Part shown: positions 58,296 to 58,548 of the stretch, in pieces
Numbering within the stretch: the first letter of the stretch is position 1
How the letters are laid out: each line of letters opens with the position of its first letter
DNA from: Oscillospiraceae bacterium
GTDB taxonomy: Bacteria > Bacillota > Clostridia > Oscillospirales > UBA929
Reading direction: 5' to 3'
DNA: 58,548 nucleotides
NCBI GenBank assembly: GCA_009782215.1
Contig: WRKO01000014.1
Span: forward strand, 1-58,548
The notes under the pieces: generated by a model
The model's database searches: none
Told to the model about the DNA's origin: nothing
Seen by the model: the letters and a program-made list of their open reading frames with translations, nothing else
Translations under genes and position numbers: made by a program

Positions 58296-58548
58296 ATGAG
58301 AAAGGAAGATTTGAGAGAGTACCGGCACATCTGCGAGGAGTTGAACCAGTTGGCGGAGGAACGGCTCGAATGGCGGACGCGCGCGGAGCGCAGCACGGTT
58401 TCGCCGTCGAAGGCGCCGGTGCTGGGCGGGGAGCATGACCCCATGCCGATGATTGCCGACCGGCTGGCCGCCATCCGCACGCAGGCGGACAGTCTTGTCC
58501 GGCGGCTGGCCGGCGCGAAGCCGCGCGTTGAACGGGCGATCGACCGGC
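58296..58548 (+). CDS. Phage-type DUF1492-like protein, partial
   Basis: At least 84 residues, cut by the window edge. AAGAGAGGGCG precedes the ATG. The sequence is helical and charged (MRKEDLREYRHICEELNQL ... DPMPMIADRLAAIRTQADSL) and resembles DUF1492/RinA-like late-transcription regulators of prophages and chromosomal relatives. Family assignment is by pattern only. Confidence 0.55.
   Translation, partial: MRKEDLREYRHICEELNQLAEERLEWRTRAERSTVSPSKAPVLGGEHDPMPMIADRLAAIRTQADSLVRRLAGAKPRVERAIDR

Overview
The window reads as chromosomal DNA of a GC-rich anaerobic Firmicute, most likely a clostridium of the Oscillospirales/Ruminococcaceae type. This is inferred from crisp sigma-A promoters (TTGACA-17-TATAAT), strong GGAGG ribosome sites, a class B sortase, an anaerobic ribonucleotide reductase, GH65 phosphorylases, an OFA transporter with PaaK and ACT genes, and a probable NiCo riboswitch. 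No rRNA and no CRISPR array are seen. Two tRNAs are present: Pro(GGG) and Leu(CAG).

Region 1 (1-3821) holds the most striking content. A 3.4 kb unit bounded by imperfect terminal inverted repeats contains an IS3-family (IS150-type) orfA/orfB and, on the same strand, a small unknown ORF followed by hgcA and hgcB, the corrinoid protein and ferredoxin pair required for mercury methylation. The hgcAB genes lie between the transposase genes and the only recognisable distal inverted repeat, so they look like cargo of the element. The element appears to interrupt the end of a small gene at 248.

Region 2 (3923-10882) has an M32 carboxypeptidase and an MFS transporter, then a sulfur amino-acid block: metY and cysK diverging from cysE, followed by a beta-phosphoglucomutase. 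Region 3 (10917-24504) is a carbohydrate regulon: a LacI repressor, a duplicated-domain lipoprotein diverging from a beta-helix glycoside hydrolase and an F5/8C-domain protein, then two GH65 phosphorylases with a CUT1 sugar ABC transporter. Copies of one palindromic LacI-type operator sit at the divergent promoters and at the ABC promoter. The PgmB of region 2 would consume the beta-glucose 1-phosphate released by the GH65 enzymes.

Region 4 (24641-33770): tRNA-Pro with an integrase-like fragment and an AT-rich hydrolase next to it, then a DeoR-led operon encoding a 2-oxoacid dehydrogenase complex (E2, E3, fused E1 alpha-beta) and an L-sorbose-1-phosphate-reductase-like dehydrogenase. Coding genes here carry inserted palindromic repeats and heptamer repeats. 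Region 5 (33860-40900): an HD-domain protein, a UroD-like protein, and a ROK-led operon of a GmhA-like isomerase, a deoxyhypusine-synthase-like protein, an RfaE-like kinase and a DUF4432 epimerase-like protein whose 3' end is fused to a beheaded second UroD gene.

Region 6 (41053-44720): a surface protein with a possible sorting signal, a sortase B with an unusual C-terminal extension, a small ORF overlapped by a putative antisense RNA, and tRNA-Leu. Region 7 (44737-58548) is mostly housekeeping: an HD protein, proB, smpB, a riboswitch-controlled CDF metal exporter, a GH3 glycosidase, an NlpC/P60 hydrolase, ACT/PaaK/OFA, a short leader-type transcript, a repetitive lipoprotein, nrdD/nrdG, and the start of a phage-type DUF1492-like gene at the right edge.
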